Of a stretch of 64,000 nt of DNA, positions 49,361 to 60,362 are shown piece by piece. Each line of letters opens with the position of its first letter. Position 1 is the stretch's first letter. Position numbers and translations under genes: made by a program. Source of the stretch: Amycolatopsis acididurans (GTDB lineage: Bacteria > Actinomycetota > Actinomycetes > Mycobacteriales > Pseudonocardiaceae). Location: contig NZ_JAAXLS010000018.1 in NCBI RefSeq assembly GCF_012328925.1, positions 62,001 to 126,000 of the forward strand, read 5' to 3'. Under the pieces are notes generated by a model. The model was given only the letters and a program-made list of their open reading frames with translations. It was not told the origin of the DNA and did not search any database.

Positions 49361-50125
49361 ATGCCCCGCCAAGTGCCCGCCGTGCTCCGTGCCGCCGACA
49401 TCATGGAACTGTTCCTCGAAGCGAACGACACGCTGACCGCGGCCGAGATCGTCGACCGGCTCGAGCTGCCGCGCTCGACCGCGCACGAGCTGCTCACCAC
49501 GCTGGTCGCCCGGCGGTATCTGGTGCGCAAGGCCGGTGAGGACACCACCTACCGGCTGGGCCCGAAGCTGCTCGAACTCGGCTCGCGGTACCAGCAGCGC
49601 CTGGAGTTCGCCGCCGAGGCGGACGCGGTCGCCCGTTCGGTCGCCGCTCAGTGCGGCGAGACCGTGCACGTGGGCGTGCTCGACGGGCTCGAAGTCGTCT
49701 ACGTGTCCAAAATAGACTCGACGCATTCGGTGCGGTTGATCTCGGAGGTGGGCAGCAGGCTGCCCGCGCACTGCACCGCCGTGGGCAAGGTCCTGCTCGC
49801 CGGGCTCGGCCAGCAGGACCTCAATGAACGGCTCAAGCGTCGCAAACTGGTGGCGCTGACCCCGCACAGCATCACGTCGCGCAGCACACTTCTGGCTCAG
49901 CTCAAGGAGATCCGGGCCGACGGCGTGGCACACGAACGCAGCGAGTCCAATCCGGACGCCGGCTGCGTCGCCGCGCCCGTGGTGGACGCGAGCGGCGACC
50001 GGGTCGCCGCGATGAGCATCTCGATCCCGACGTCACGCCATTCCGACGAAGCGTGGTCGCGCTGGGAGAAACTCGTCCGTGAAGGGGCGGCCGAACTGTC
50101 GGCGAGACTGGGCGCTCACCTCTGA
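49361..50125 (+). CDS. IclR family transcriptional regulator
   Basis: 254 residues. Winged HTH: VLRAADIMELFLEAND...LTAAEIVDRLELPRSTAHELLTTLVARRYLVRK. The effector GAF-like domain runs from about 75, with VGVLDGLEVVYVSKID, SRLPAHCTAVGKVLLAG and the late CVAAPVVDASGDRVAAMSIS. Convergent with the U32-like gene (6 bp between stops). It probably controls that gene, itself and the MFS gene through three matching operators. Confidence 0.93.
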   Translation: MPRQVPAVLRAADIMELFLEANDTLTAAEIVDRLELPRSTAHELLTTLVARRYLVRKAGEDTTYRLGPKLLELGSRYQQRLEFAAEADAVARSVAAQCGETVHVGVLDGLEVVYVSKIDSTHSVRLISEVGSRLPAHCTAVGKVLLAGLGQQDLNERLKRRKLVALTPHSITSRSTLLAQLKEIRADGVAHERSESNPDAGCVAAPVVDASGDRVAAMSISIPTSRHSDEAWSRWEKLVREGAAELSARLGAHL

Positions 50126-50131
50126 CCTCGG

Positions 50132-51073
50132 TCACACCGGCACCGCGAGCCCCTCGGCGGGCAGCTTCGAGGCGACCGCCTCCGGGTAATGGCGCTCCAG
50201 TAGTTCCAGCCCGATCTCGGCGCGGCGCACGCGTTCGCGGACCAGTGCGATCGCGGTGGGCGTCAGATGGGTGCCGCTGGGGTAGATGTTGGGCGCGTTG
50301 CGTAGCCCGAACTTCAGATAGACCGGGGCGGCGACGCGCACGATCTCGGCGATTTCGAAGTGCCGGAGGAAACCGCCGAGATCGTCGGGCGCCTCGATGT
50401 AGATGTCGATCGGGATGTCGATCACCGACCGGATGGCCGCGAGCTGCGCGAGCGAGAGGTCGGTGGGCACGTTGTAGGTGTTCGCACCCGCCCGTTCGGC
50501 GATCCGGATGGCGGCCGGATTGGCCAGCCCCATCTGCACGCTGACCTTGAACTGCAGGTCCCGCGGCAGTTCCCCGGCGGCACGCATCCGCTCGGCGACC
50601 GTCAGGACGCCGAGATCGGTGACCAGCACGCTGCGGATCCCGGCCTCGGCGGTGCGGCGGATGTCCTCCAGCACGTGCACGAGCTGCTCGGTCCCGCGGA
50701 CCTGCGCGGCGAGCGAACCGCCGCCGGAGGCGAGCGACGCGGCGGAGGTGTCCCAGGCCGCGACCGGCCGCGCGAACAGGCTGACCTCGACCGAGCGGGC
50801 CCGTGCGAACTCCGCGATCGTGGCGAGTTCGCGCCGGGTCAGCAGCATCCCGCCGCTGCCCTGGGACACCCGATGCACCACCACGCCCCGCGCGTCCGCC
50901 TCCGCGTACACCGCTTCCAGCGCCTCCGGCCCCTCGACGCTCGGGATCTCCACCCGGTACTGCGCGCCGTCGGGGAACCGCTTCGCGCTGGCAGGCACCG
51001 TGGCCGGGTCCGCATCCGGCAGTCCCAGCGAACGCAGGAAATCTCGGGTTCGTCGCACCACTGCACCACCCAT
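50132..51073 (-). CDS. U32-peptidase-like TIM-barrel protein
   Basis: 313 residues from the ATG at 51073. Barrel-like repeats such as FPDGAQYRVEIPSVEGPEALEAVYAEADARGV, IRSVLVTDLGVLTVAERM, LQFKVSVQMGLANPAAIRIAERAGANTYNVPTDLS and IDIPIDIYIEAPDDLGGFLRHF suggest a relative of the peptidase U32 family. The U32 Cys signature is absent, so proteolysis is not supported; it may be a catabolic enzyme. Divergent from the MFS transporter and regulated by the IclR protein according to the operator beside its start. Confidence 0.7.
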   Translation of the reverse strand: MGGAVVRRTRDFLRSLGLPDADPATVPASAKRFPDGAQYRVEIPSVEGPEALEAVYAEADARGVVVHRVSQGSGGMLLTRRELATIAEFARARSVEVSLFARPVAAWDTSAASLASGGGSLAAQVRGTEQLVHVLEDIRRTAEAGIRSVLVTDLGVLTVAERMRAAGELPRDLQFKVSVQMGLANPAAIRIAERAGANTYNVPTDLSLAQLAAIRSVIDIPIDIYIEAPDDLGGFLRHFEIAEIVRVAAPVYLKFGLRNAPNIYPSGTHLTPTAIALVRERVRRAEIGLELLERHYPEAVASKLPAEGLAVPV

Positions 51074-51076
51074 TGA

Positions 51077-51090
51077 TTCGAAATTTCGGA
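51077..51090. promoter_or_regulatory. IclR operator 2, ttcgaaatttcgga
   Basis: One base from the tccgaaatttcgga consensus; its core cgaaatttcg is a perfect palindrome. It starts 3 bp upstream of the U32-like start codon, where binding would block initiation. Confidence 0.7.
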
Positions 51091-51196
51091 CGCTATTCGC
51101 GATTCCAGACGAGACTACGGAGCTTCGCCGACGCCGGTCAAGCCGTTGACACCGCAACCCGCGGCCGCTTACTTTCGATCGGTATCGCAGACGTCA

Positions 51197-51210
51197 TCCG
51201 ATATCTCGGA
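51197..51210. promoter_or_regulatory. IclR operator 3, tccgatatctcgga
   Basis: Palindromic TCCGA arms around tatc, 19 bp before the GTG of the MFS gene. Confidence 0.7.
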
Positions 51211-51229
51211 CGCAGACAACGGAGTCCAC

Positions 51230-52570
51230 GTGTCGCACGCAGTCACCATGCGCAAGGTCACGCTGCGCCTGCTGCCCCTGCTGGGGCTGCTCTACGTCAT
51301 CGCCTACATCGACCGCTCGAACGTCGGCTTCGCCAAGCTGACCCTGCAGTCCGAACTCGGCCTCTCGGCCACCGTCTACACGCTCGGCCAGGTGTTCTTC
51401 TTCGCCGCCTACGCCATCCTCGAAGTGCCGAGCAACCTGGCGTTGCACCGGTTCGGCGCGCACCGGTGGATCGCGCGGATCATGCTCACCTGGGGCATCG
51501 TGACCATCGCGACCGCGCTGGTGTCCACCACCTGGCAGTTCTACCTGGCCCGGTTCGCGCTCGGCGCGGCCGAGGCCGGGTTCTTCCCCGGCGTCGTCTA
51601 CTACCTCACGCGCTGGTACCCGGAGTCATACCGCGGCAAGGCGATCGGCGCGTTCATGCTCGCCGGACCGGTCTCGTTCATCATCGGCAACCCGGCGATG
51701 GGCGCGCTGGACGATCTGAACGGGGTCTGGGGCCTGCACGGCTGGCAGTGGATCTTCCTCGCCACCGGAATTCCCGCCGTGCTGCTCGCCCCGGTCGTGC
51801 TGTGGCTCCTGCCGAAGGAACCGGCCACCGCGCGCTGGCTCGGCGAGAACGAACGCACCTGGCTGACCGGCGAACTGAAGGCGGAGGCCGAGCGGGTCGG
51901 CGCGCAGCCGCACACCGCGTGGGCGGTGCTCAAGGACAAGCGAGTGCTGGCGATGTCGGTGTTCTTCCTGTGCTTCCCGCTGGCCACCTACGGACTGGCG
52001 TTCTGGCTGCCGACTATCGTCAAGGGGTTCGGGCACCTGTCCGGGCTGACGATCGGCGCGGTGTCCGCCATTCCCTACGTGTGCGTGATGGTCGGGTTGC
52101 TCGTGGTGCCGAGGCTGGCCAACCGCAGGCAGGCGCCCTTCGGCTGGCTCGCGCTGATGCTCGCGTTCTCCGTGGCCGGTCTGCTGGTCGCGGCCGTCGG
52201 CGGAGCGCCGTGGCTGGAGATGGCGGGGCTGTGCGTCGCCTCGATCGGCGGATACGCGGCGCAGCCGGTGATGTGGGGGCTCGTGCCGCGGTTCCTCGCG
52301 GGCGCGTCGGCGGCGGCCGGAATCGCCGCGATCAACGGCATCGGCAACCTCGGCGGCGGCTTCGGGCCGATGGGGATCGCGGCCGTGGTGGACGCCACGG
52401 GATCCGCGCGAACCGGGCTGTACTTCCTCGTCGTGGTGTCGTTGCTGGGGCTCGCGGGCACGTACGGGCTGCGCCGGGTGCTGCGCGCGAAGGCCGCCGA
52501 GCGCGTTCCGGCCGAGGCCGGCCGCTTGCCCACCACCACCCTCGACGGAGACGCTCCGCGACGCGGTTAG
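51230..52570 (+). CDS. MFS transporter, anion:cation symporter (ACS) family
   Basis: 446 residues from the GTG five nt after ggag; a frame back to 51146 would run through operator 3 and is less likely. ACS marks: LRLLPLLGLLYVIAYIDRSNVGFAKL (first membrane segment), FALGAAEAGFFPGVVYYLTRWYP and GALDDLNGVWGLHGWQWIFLATG. Members take up organic anions such as tartrate, phthalate, hexuronates and glucarate. Under IclR control beside a possible catabolic enzyme, so it probably imports the module substrate. The purSQ promoter lies within its 3' end. Confidence 0.92.
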   Translation: MSHAVTMRKVTLRLLPLLGLLYVIAYIDRSNVGFAKLTLQSELGLSATVYTLGQVFFFAAYAILEVPSNLALHRFGAHRWIARIMLTWGIVTIATALVSTTWQFYLARFALGAAEAGFFPGVVYYLTRWYPESYRGKAIGAFMLAGPVSFIIGNPAMGALDDLNGVWGLHGWQWIFLATGIPAVLLAPVVLWLLPKEPATARWLGENERTWLTGELKAEAERVGAQPHTAWAVLKDKRVLAMSVFFLCFPLATYGLAFWLPTIVKGFGHLSGLTIGAVSAIPYVCVMVGLLVVPRLANRRQAPFGWLALMLAFSVAGLLVAAVGGAPWLEMAGLCVASIGGYAAQPVMWGLVPRFLAGASAAAGIAAINGIGNLGGGFGPMGIAAVVDATGSARTGLYFLVVVSLLGLAGTYGLRRVLRAKAAERVPAEAGRLPTTTLDGDAPRRG

Positions 52571-52615
52571 ACTCATCTGGTACCGCCTACCTGCGAATAC
52601 CTGGGAGCGAACCCC

Positions 52616-52852
52616 GTGGCCCGAGTCGTGGTCGACGTCATGCCCAAGCCCGAGATCCTTGACCCGCAAGGTCAGGCCGTGGCGGGCGCACTGCCCCGCC
52701 TTGGCTTCACGGGCGTCCTCGAGGTGCGCCAGGGCAAGCACTTCGAGCTGGAGGTCGACGACTCGGTCGACGACGAAACCCTCGCCAAGATCGCCGAAGG
52801 CTTCCTGGCGAATCCCGTGATCGAGGAGTGGACCGTGCGGAGGGTCTCGTGA
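52616..52852 (+). CDS. purS: Phosphoribosylformylglycinamidine synthase subunit PurS
   Basis: 78 residues, GTG start after gggag. ARVVVDVMPKPEILDPQGQAVAGALPRLGF and RQGKHFELEVDD are the conserved parts. PurS dimers bridge PurQ and the small PurL in the FGAM synthase complex. The last codons overlap purQ by 4 bp (GTGA). A tagact -10 candidate overlaps the stop of the MFS gene (about 52568-52573). Confidence 0.95.
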   Translation: MARVVVDVMPKPEILDPQGQAVAGALPRLGFTGVLEVRQGKHFELEVDDSVDDETLAKIAEGFLANPVIEEWTVRRVS

Positions 52853-53520
52853 AGATCGGCGTGATCACCTTCCCCGGCACGCTCGACGACGTCGACGCGG
52901 CCAGGGCGGCGCGCTATGCCGACGCCGAGGCGGTGGCGCTGTGGCACGCCGACGAGGACCTCAAGGGCGTGGACGCGGTCATCGTCCCCGGCGGATTCTC
53001 CTACGGCGACTACCTGCGCTGCGGCGCCATCGCCCGGTTCGCGCCGGTGATGAACTCGGTCGTCGAGGCGGCCGGCAAGGGCATGCCGGTGCTGGGCATC
53101 TGCAACGGCTTCCAGATCCTGTGCGAGGCCGGGCTGCTGCCGGGCGCGCTGGTGCGCAACAAGAAGCTGCACTTCGTGTGCCGCGACCAGTGGCTGCGCG
53201 TCGAGAACAACACGACCGCCTGGACCACGCGGTACGACAAGGGTGCCGAGATCCTGATCCCGCTGAAGTCCGGCGAGGGTGGCTACGTCGCCGAGCAGTC
53301 CACTCTGGACGAACTGGAGGGCGAGGGCCGCGTGGTGTTCCGCTACGTCGGCGAGAACCCCAACGGCTCCCGCAACGACATCGCCGGCATCACGAGCGCC
53401 AACGGCCGCGTCGTCGGCCTCATGCCGCACCCGGAGCACGCGATCGACGCACTGACCGGACCGTCGGACGACGGGCTCGGGATGTTCTACTCGGCGGTGG
53501 ACGCGCTCGTCGCCAGCTGA
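52849..53520 (+). CDS. purQ: Phosphoribosylformylglycinamidine synthase subunit PurQ (glutaminase)
   Basis: 223 residues, GTG start coupled to purS. Class I amidotransferase: VIVPGGFSYGDYLRCGAIAR, GICNGFQIL (catalytic Cys), and GLMPHPEHA with the catalytic His and Glu. It supplies ammonia from glutamine to PurL (56976-59264). The gene converges on the ABC exporter gene with 37 bp between. Confidence 0.96.
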   Translation: MKIGVITFPGTLDDVDAARAARYADAEAVALWHADEDLKGVDAVIVPGGFSYGDYLRCGAIARFAPVMNSVVEAAGKGMPVLGICNGFQILCEAGLLPGALVRNKKLHFVCRDQWLRVENNTTAWTTRYDKGAEILIPLKSGEGGYVAEQSTLDELEGEGRVVFRYVGENPNGSRNDIAGITSANGRVVGLMPHPEHAIDALTGPSDDGLGMFYSAVDALVAS

Positions 53521-53557
53521 AACGGCTCGGCATCGTGCTCGGGCACGGTCCCTGGGC

Positions 53558-55282
53558 TCAGGCCCGGGCCGCGGCCACCAGCCGCGAATACGGTCCACCG
53601 GCGGCGAGCAGGTCCTCGTGCGCTCCGTACTCGGTGATGCGGCCCTCCTCCAGCACCGCGACCCGGTCGGCCGCCGCCGCGGTGTGCAGGCGGTGCGCGA
53701 TCGCGATCACCGTGCGACCTTCGAGCACCGTGGTCAGCGAGCGTTCCAGGTTGCGTGCCGACGAGGTGTCCAGCAGCGAGGTCGCCTCGTCCAGCACCAC
53801 GGTGTGCGGGTCGGCCAGCACGACGCGGGCCAGCGCGAGCTGCTGCGCCGTCGCCGCGGGCACCGCGAGCGCACCCGCGCCAAGCCGGGTGTCCAGGCCC
53901 TCGGGCAGCGCGGCCAGCCATTCGCCGAGGCCCACCGAGGACAGCGCCCGTGTCAGCTCGGCGTCGCTCCAGTCACCGGCGGGCAGCGTCAGGTTGTCCC
54001 GCAGCGTGCCGGCGAACACGTGGTGCTCCTGCGTGAGCAACAGCACCTCGCCCCGCAGCACGTCCTGCGCGAGACCCGACACCTCCGCCCCGCCGATCGC
54101 GACCGAACCCGAATGCGGCTCCGCGACCCCGGCCAGGAGCCTGCCGAGGGTGGACTTGCCCGCGCCGGACGGCCCGACGATCGCGAGCCGCCGGCCGGGC
54201 GGCACCCGCAGGTCGATGCCGTGCAGCACCTCGCGGTCGGCGGAGTAGCCGTACCGCACGTCCCGCAGCACGATCTCCCGGCCGCGCGGGCTTCCGCCGT
54301 GTGTGACGTCGTCGACGCCCCGGACCCCGAGGATGCGCCGCAACGCCGTGCCCGCCACCTGCACGTCCTCCAGCCACCACAGGATCTCCTCGATCGGCCC
54401 GCCGAGCGTCTGCAGATAGACGGCGATGGTCGTCACGGTGCCCAGCCCGGCCAGCCCTTCCGCGTAGGCCCAGGCGCCCAGCCCCAGCGCGACCGCGATC
54501 GGCAGCACCTGGCTCAGCAGCATCCACGGCACCCACGTCACGTGCATCCTGCGCAACGCGCGCTCGTCGCCGACCGCCCGCCCGAGCAGCCGGTGGCCGT
54601 GCGCGATCCGCCGTGGCGTCAGCCCGAGCGCCTCCGCGGTGCGCGCACCGTCCGCGGTCTCGTGCAACCCGGTCTGCACGTCCGCCCACGAGTTCAGCAT
54701 CCGCTCCACTATGGACGGAACGTGCAGGAGGTACCAGCGCACGGTGAGGTACAGGATCGGTACCACGATCAGCAATGACAGCGACAGCAGCGGCGAGGTG
54801 AACACCATCGCGCCCACGGTCAGCAGCACCGTGATCGCCGAGATCAGCGTCTCCGGCAGCGCGTTGCGGACCGCGAAGTCGACCCGGTCGGCGTCCGTGG
54901 TCGCACGGCTGAGCAGGTCACCCGTGCCCGCCGCCTCGACCGTGCCCAGCGGCAGCCGCAACGCCTGTGCCACAAAGGATTCCCGCGTCTGCGCCAGTAG
55001 CCGCTCACCGAGCATCCCGGCGCGCACACGCGCGGTCCGCTTAAGCCAGGCCTGCGCGACGAGCACCACGACGAAGACCAGCACCAGCATCTCGATGTGG
55101 CTGTCGCCGCCCACCGCCGAATCCACGAGCCTGCCGAGGATCTGCGGCCCGACGAGACCCGCGATCGCGGCCAGCCCGTACAACCCGAGCATGATCACGA
55201 ACTCGGTCCGGTGCGTGCGCCACGTCGTCACCGCCCAGGTGCGTGCCGCGCGCACCGTCGCGAACGGCAGTCTCACCGGCAC
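53558..55282 (-). CDS. ABC exporter half-transporter, catalytic subunit (intact Walker motifs, degenerate signature)
   Basis: 574 residues: membrane domain about 25-315 with six segments, then an ATPase domain. Walker A GPSGAGKST, Q-loop LLLTQEHHVF, Walker B TVVLDEATS and the H-loop HRL are intact. The LSGGQ signature is lost: the position reads VPAATAQQLALARV. Its start overlaps the stop of the partner gene by 10 bp. Together they form a heterodimeric type IV exporter; the partner has the complementary defects. Substrate unknown. Confidence 0.92.
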   Translation of the reverse strand: MPVRLPFATVRAARTWAVTTWRTHRTEFVIMLGLYGLAAIAGLVGPQILGRLVDSAVGGDSHIEMLVLVFVVVLVAQAWLKRTARVRAGMLGERLLAQTRESFVAQALRLPLGTVEAAGTGDLLSRATTDADRVDFAVRNALPETLISAITVLLTVGAMVFTSPLLSLSLLIVVPILYLTVRWYLLHVPSIVERMLNSWADVQTGLHETADGARTAEALGLTPRRIAHGHRLLGRAVGDERALRRMHVTWVPWMLLSQVLPIAVALGLGAWAYAEGLAGLGTVTTIAVYLQTLGGPIEEILWWLEDVQVAGTALRRILGVRGVDDVTHGGSPRGREIVLRDVRYGYSADREVLHGIDLRVPPGRRLAIVGPSGAGKSTLGRLLAGVAEPHSGSVAIGGAEVSGLAQDVLRGEVLLLTQEHHVFAGTLRDNLTLPAGDWSDAELTRALSSVGLGEWLAALPEGLDTRLGAGALAVPAATAQQLALARVVLADPHTVVLDEATSLLDTSSARNLERSLTTVLEGRTVIAIAHRLHTAAAADRVAVLEEGRITEYGAHEDLLAAGGPYSRLVAAARA

Positions 55283-56847
55283 GTGATCACCTCATCCGCC
55301 AATTTGGTCCACAATGGACTCTCCGTGAACACCACGGTCGTCCTGCCGCGCCGCAACTCCGCGACCCGCTCGGCGATCCGCGCCTCGGTGTGCGTGTCCA
55401 CCGCCGAGGTCGGCTCGTCCAGCAGCAACGTGTCGGCGTCCAGCGCGAGCGCGCGGGCCAGGCTCAGCCGCTGCCGCTGACCACCCGAAACCTCGCGGCC
55501 CCGCTCGCCGATCAACTCGTCCATCCCGTCCGGGAAACCGGCCACGATGTCGCCGGCGTCGGCCGCCCACAACGCGTCCTCGGCCCGCTCCCGCGGAATC
55601 AGCTGGTCCCGCAGGATTCCGGAGAACCACAGGTCCTGGTTGTGCGCGTAGACGACCCGGCGCCGCAGTTCGGCCAGCGCGACGCGGTCGGCGGGCACCC
55701 CGGACACCAGGACCCGCTCGCCGGGCCCGGGGTCGGCGAATCGTGCCATCCGCGCCGCCAGTGCCTCCGCGTCGCCGCCCACGTCGATCACGGTCAGCTT
55801 TCCCGCCACCGCCGTGTACCCGGTGCGTGAATCGTGCAGTTCCAGCGGGCCGTCCGGCAGCTCCACCGGGGCGTGCGGATCGGCCAGTGCCGGCTGCAGA
55901 GCGAGTACGCCGCAGACCTTCTTCGCCGCGACCAGCGCGCCCGCGAACGCGTCGATCGCCTCGGTCGCCGTGCTGACCGGCACGAGCATGAACGCCGACG
56001 CGGCGTAGAACGTCACCAGCTCGCCGACGCTGATCGCGCCGCTCGCGACCAGGTGCGCGCCGAGCCAGGTGATCAGCACCGTGATCAGTCCCGGCAGCAG
56101 CACCTCGGCCCCGACCAGCCACGACTCGCTGCGCGCGACCTCGACACCCGCGCGGCGCACGCGCTGGCTCGCCTCGCGGAACCGGGCGAGGAACTGCCGC
56201 TCGCCACCGATGCCACGCAGGATCCGCAACCCCGACACGATGTCCGCCGCGATCGCGTTCACTTCGGACAGTTCCGCACGCTGCGTGCCCTTGCGTCTCT
56301 GCAGCGGCTCGACCAGCTTGCCCATGCTGAGCACGGCGAGCGGCACGCCCACCATCGCGACCGCGCCGAGCAGCGGCGAGGTGAACAACAACACGATGCC
56401 GACCGTGACGAATCCCACGATCGCCCCGGCCAGCCGCCCGCCGACCTCGAACACGTTGCCGACCCGGTTGACGTCCGACGAGGAGATCGCCATCACCTCA
56501 CCGGTCGCGGCCTGCGCCCGCAGCGACGCGCCGAGCCGCGCCGCGTGGTCGGCGACGAGCCGCTGCGTGACCGACGCGCCATGCAGCCACATGCCGTGCA
56601 CCGCGAAGATCAACGCCCCACCGAAAACGGCCTGTAGCACGCCGAGGCCCACGACCAGGCCGACCGATCCGGCGACCGGCCGATGTTGCCCGATCGCCTC
56701 GACCGTGTCACCGATCACGAGCGGCAGCAGCGCACCCGGCAGCATCCAGATCGCGCTCAGCACACAGGTGGCCGCGGCGAACCAGGGCCGCGCCCGCAGC
56801 ACCGCGGCGAGATAACGCAGCGGGGTGAGCCGGACCGGCAGACGCAT
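55273..56847 (-). CDS. ABC exporter half-transporter, partner subunit (no Walker A, intact signature)
   Basis: 524 residues from the ATG at 56847. Membrane domain about 20-310; short ATPase domain. Walker A is absent: after KLTVIDV the sequence is GGDAEALAARMARF without a GKS/T. The signature VSGGQRQRLSLARAL and Walker B TLLLDEPTSAVDTHTE are intact, while the H-loop His is replaced (VVFTESPLW). So this subunit cannot hold ATP by itself but supplies the signature for the partner site. First gene of the two-gene operon; TACCGT lies 7 nt before the start. Confidence 0.9.
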   Translation of the reverse strand: MRLPVRLTPLRYLAAVLRARPWFAAATCVLSAIWMLPGALLPLVIGDTVEAIGQHRPVAGSVGLVVGLGVLQAVFGGALIFAVHGMWLHGASVTQRLVADHAARLGASLRAQAATGEVMAISSSDVNRVGNVFEVGGRLAGAIVGFVTVGIVLLFTSPLLGAVAMVGVPLAVLSMGKLVEPLQRRKGTQRAELSEVNAIAADIVSGLRILRGIGGERQFLARFREASQRVRRAGVEVARSESWLVGAEVLLPGLITVLITWLGAHLVASGAISVGELVTFYAASAFMLVPVSTATEAIDAFAGALVAAKKVCGVLALQPALADPHAPVELPDGPLELHDSRTGYTAVAGKLTVIDVGGDAEALAARMARFADPGPGERVLVSGVPADRVALAELRRRVVYAHNQDLWFSGILRDQLIPRERAEDALWAADAGDIVAGFPDGMDELIGERGREVSGGQRQRLSLARALALDADTLLLDEPTSAVDTHTEARIAERVAELRRGRTTVVFTESPLWTKLADEVITCR

Positions 56848-56854
56848 ACCGCAA

Positions 56855-56860
56855 ACGGTA
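56855..56860 (-). promoter_or_regulatory. -10 element TACCGT, predicted leaderless promoter of the ABC operon
   Basis: TANNNT hexamer on the minus strand ending 7 nt before the ATG at 56847. Confidence 0.5.
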
Positions 56861-56928
56861 TGGAGCCGATTCGTCCGAGGCGACCGATTTTCCGCCGGCC
56901 AGGTTCGCGGGTCCGGGCGGCCCTCGCT

Positions 56929-56945
56929 CACCGCCACCCTCAACG
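56929..56945. promoter_or_regulatory. 17-bp motif CACCGCCACCCTCAACG, upstream of purL
   Basis: Identical to 43775-43791 upstream of the TetR gene next to purB. It ends 30 bp before the purL GTG and is followed by CGGTTAC at 56960-56966. Confidence 0.6.
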
Positions 56946-56963
56946 CAGCACTCCGCGCACGGT

Positions 56964-56969
56964 TACCCT
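56964..56969 (+). promoter_or_regulatory. -10 element TACCCT of purL
   Basis: TANNNT hexamer within CGGTTACCCT, ending 6 nt before the GTG of purL. No Shine-Dalgarno, so a leaderless mRNA is predicted. Confidence 0.55.
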
Positions 56970-56975
56970 TCTAGT

Positions 56976-59264
<2,289 letters not shown>

Positions 59265-59745
59265 CCGAGGCTGCGCTGCATCAACACGGTGTCGAGCCGG
59301 CGTCCGTGCTTGAAGCCGACGTTGCGCAGGCGGCCGGCGTCGACGAAACCGCGACGGTGATGCAGCGCGGGTGAGGCACCCTGGGTGTCGGCGATGACCG
59401 CGATGATCTCGCGGATGCCCAGGGCATCGCAGCGCTCGACCACCGTGTCGAGCAGGAGACCGCCGAGGCCGTGGCCGACCGCCCATGGCGCGACGTAGAC
59501 CGAGTCCTCAACGGTCTGCCGGTAGGCCGGCCTGGTCTTCCACGGGGAGCAGTAGGCGTATCCGGCGACCTTGTCGTCGAGTTCGGCCACCAGGAACGGC
59601 AGGCCGCTGTCGGTGATCGCGGCGAAGCGGCGTGCCCACTCGGCCTCGTCCGGGACCTCGAGTTCGAAGGTCGCGATGCTCGTCTCGACGTAGTGCCCGT
59701 AGATCTCCGCGATGCCGGGAAGGTGCTCTCTACCAGCACTTTTCA

Positions 59746-59774
59746 CTATAGGAGAAGAATCCACTACTATAGGA
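59746..59774. promoter_or_regulatory. Direct repeat actatagga x2 between GNAT and XRE genes
   Basis: Two identical 9-mers, 59746-59754 and 59766-59774, exactly 20 bp apart (two helical turns). The second overlaps the -10 of the XRE gene. Likely the binding site of the XRE/cupin regulator encoded on the right, which would control both directions. Confidence 0.6.
59765..59770 (+). promoter_or_regulatory. -10 element TACTAT, predicted leaderless promoter of the XRE gene
   Basis: TANNNT hexamer ending 7 nt before the ATG at 59778, inside the second direct repeat. Confidence 0.5.
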
Positions 59775-59777
59775 TAC

Positions 59778-60362
59778 ATGGACCTGAGTGCCCTCGGCGA
59801 ACGAATTCAGCAGGCCCGGACCGAACGCGGGCTGACGTTGCAGACACTCGCCGACCGCTCGTCGGTCAGCGTCAGCATGTTGTCGTCGGTGGAACGGGGC
59901 GCGAAGGCACCCACCATCGTGGTGCTCGACCGGATCGCGACCGGGCTCGGCGTGTCGCTCGCGCACCTGATCGCCCAGCCGCAGCGGATGATCCTGCGCC
60001 GTGCCGCGGAGCAGGACACGGTGCAGGAGCCGGGCGGCTGGCAGCGCACGATCCTCACCCCGGTCGTGCCGGGCGTGAACTTCGAGTGGATCTCCTCGAC
60101 GCTGCCGCCGGGGTGCGAGGCGGGCACCTACCCGCCGTACGCGGCGGGATCGCACGAGTTCATCGTCGTCCGGTCCGGCACGCTCACGCTGACCGTGGAC
60201 GGTGAGGTGGTGATCCTCGGCGAGGGGGACTCGCTCTACCTCGCCGCGGACGTCACACTCGCCTACGCCAACCACTCCGACGTCCCCTGCACGTACTACG
60301 TGGCTGCGTTGATCATGCGGCCGAGGCTGCCGGGCCTCGGCCGCATGCGGGTGGATCAGTAG
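59778..60362 (+). CDS. XRE family regulator with cupin domain
   Basis: 194 residues. HTH: LGERIQQARTERGLTLQTLADRSSVSVSMLSSVERGAKAPTIVVLDRIATGLG (about 6-59). The cupin domain (about 100-180) has CEAGTYPPYAAGSHEFIVVRSGTLTLTVDGEVVILGEGDSLYLAADV. These regulators sense small ligands through the cupin and often control a neighbouring enzyme; here the divergent acetyltransferase. Its 3' end overlaps the convergent Ser-rich protein gene by 7 bp. Confidence 0.92.
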   Translation: MDLSALGERIQQARTERGLTLQTLADRSSVSVSMLSSVERGAKAPTIVVLDRIATGLGVSLAHLIAQPQRMILRRAAEQDTVQEPGGWQRTILTPVVPGVNFEWISSTLPPGCEAGTYPPYAAGSHEFIVVRSGTLTLTVDGEVVILGEGDSLYLAADVTLAYANHSDVPCTYYVAALIMRPRLPGLGRMRVDQ

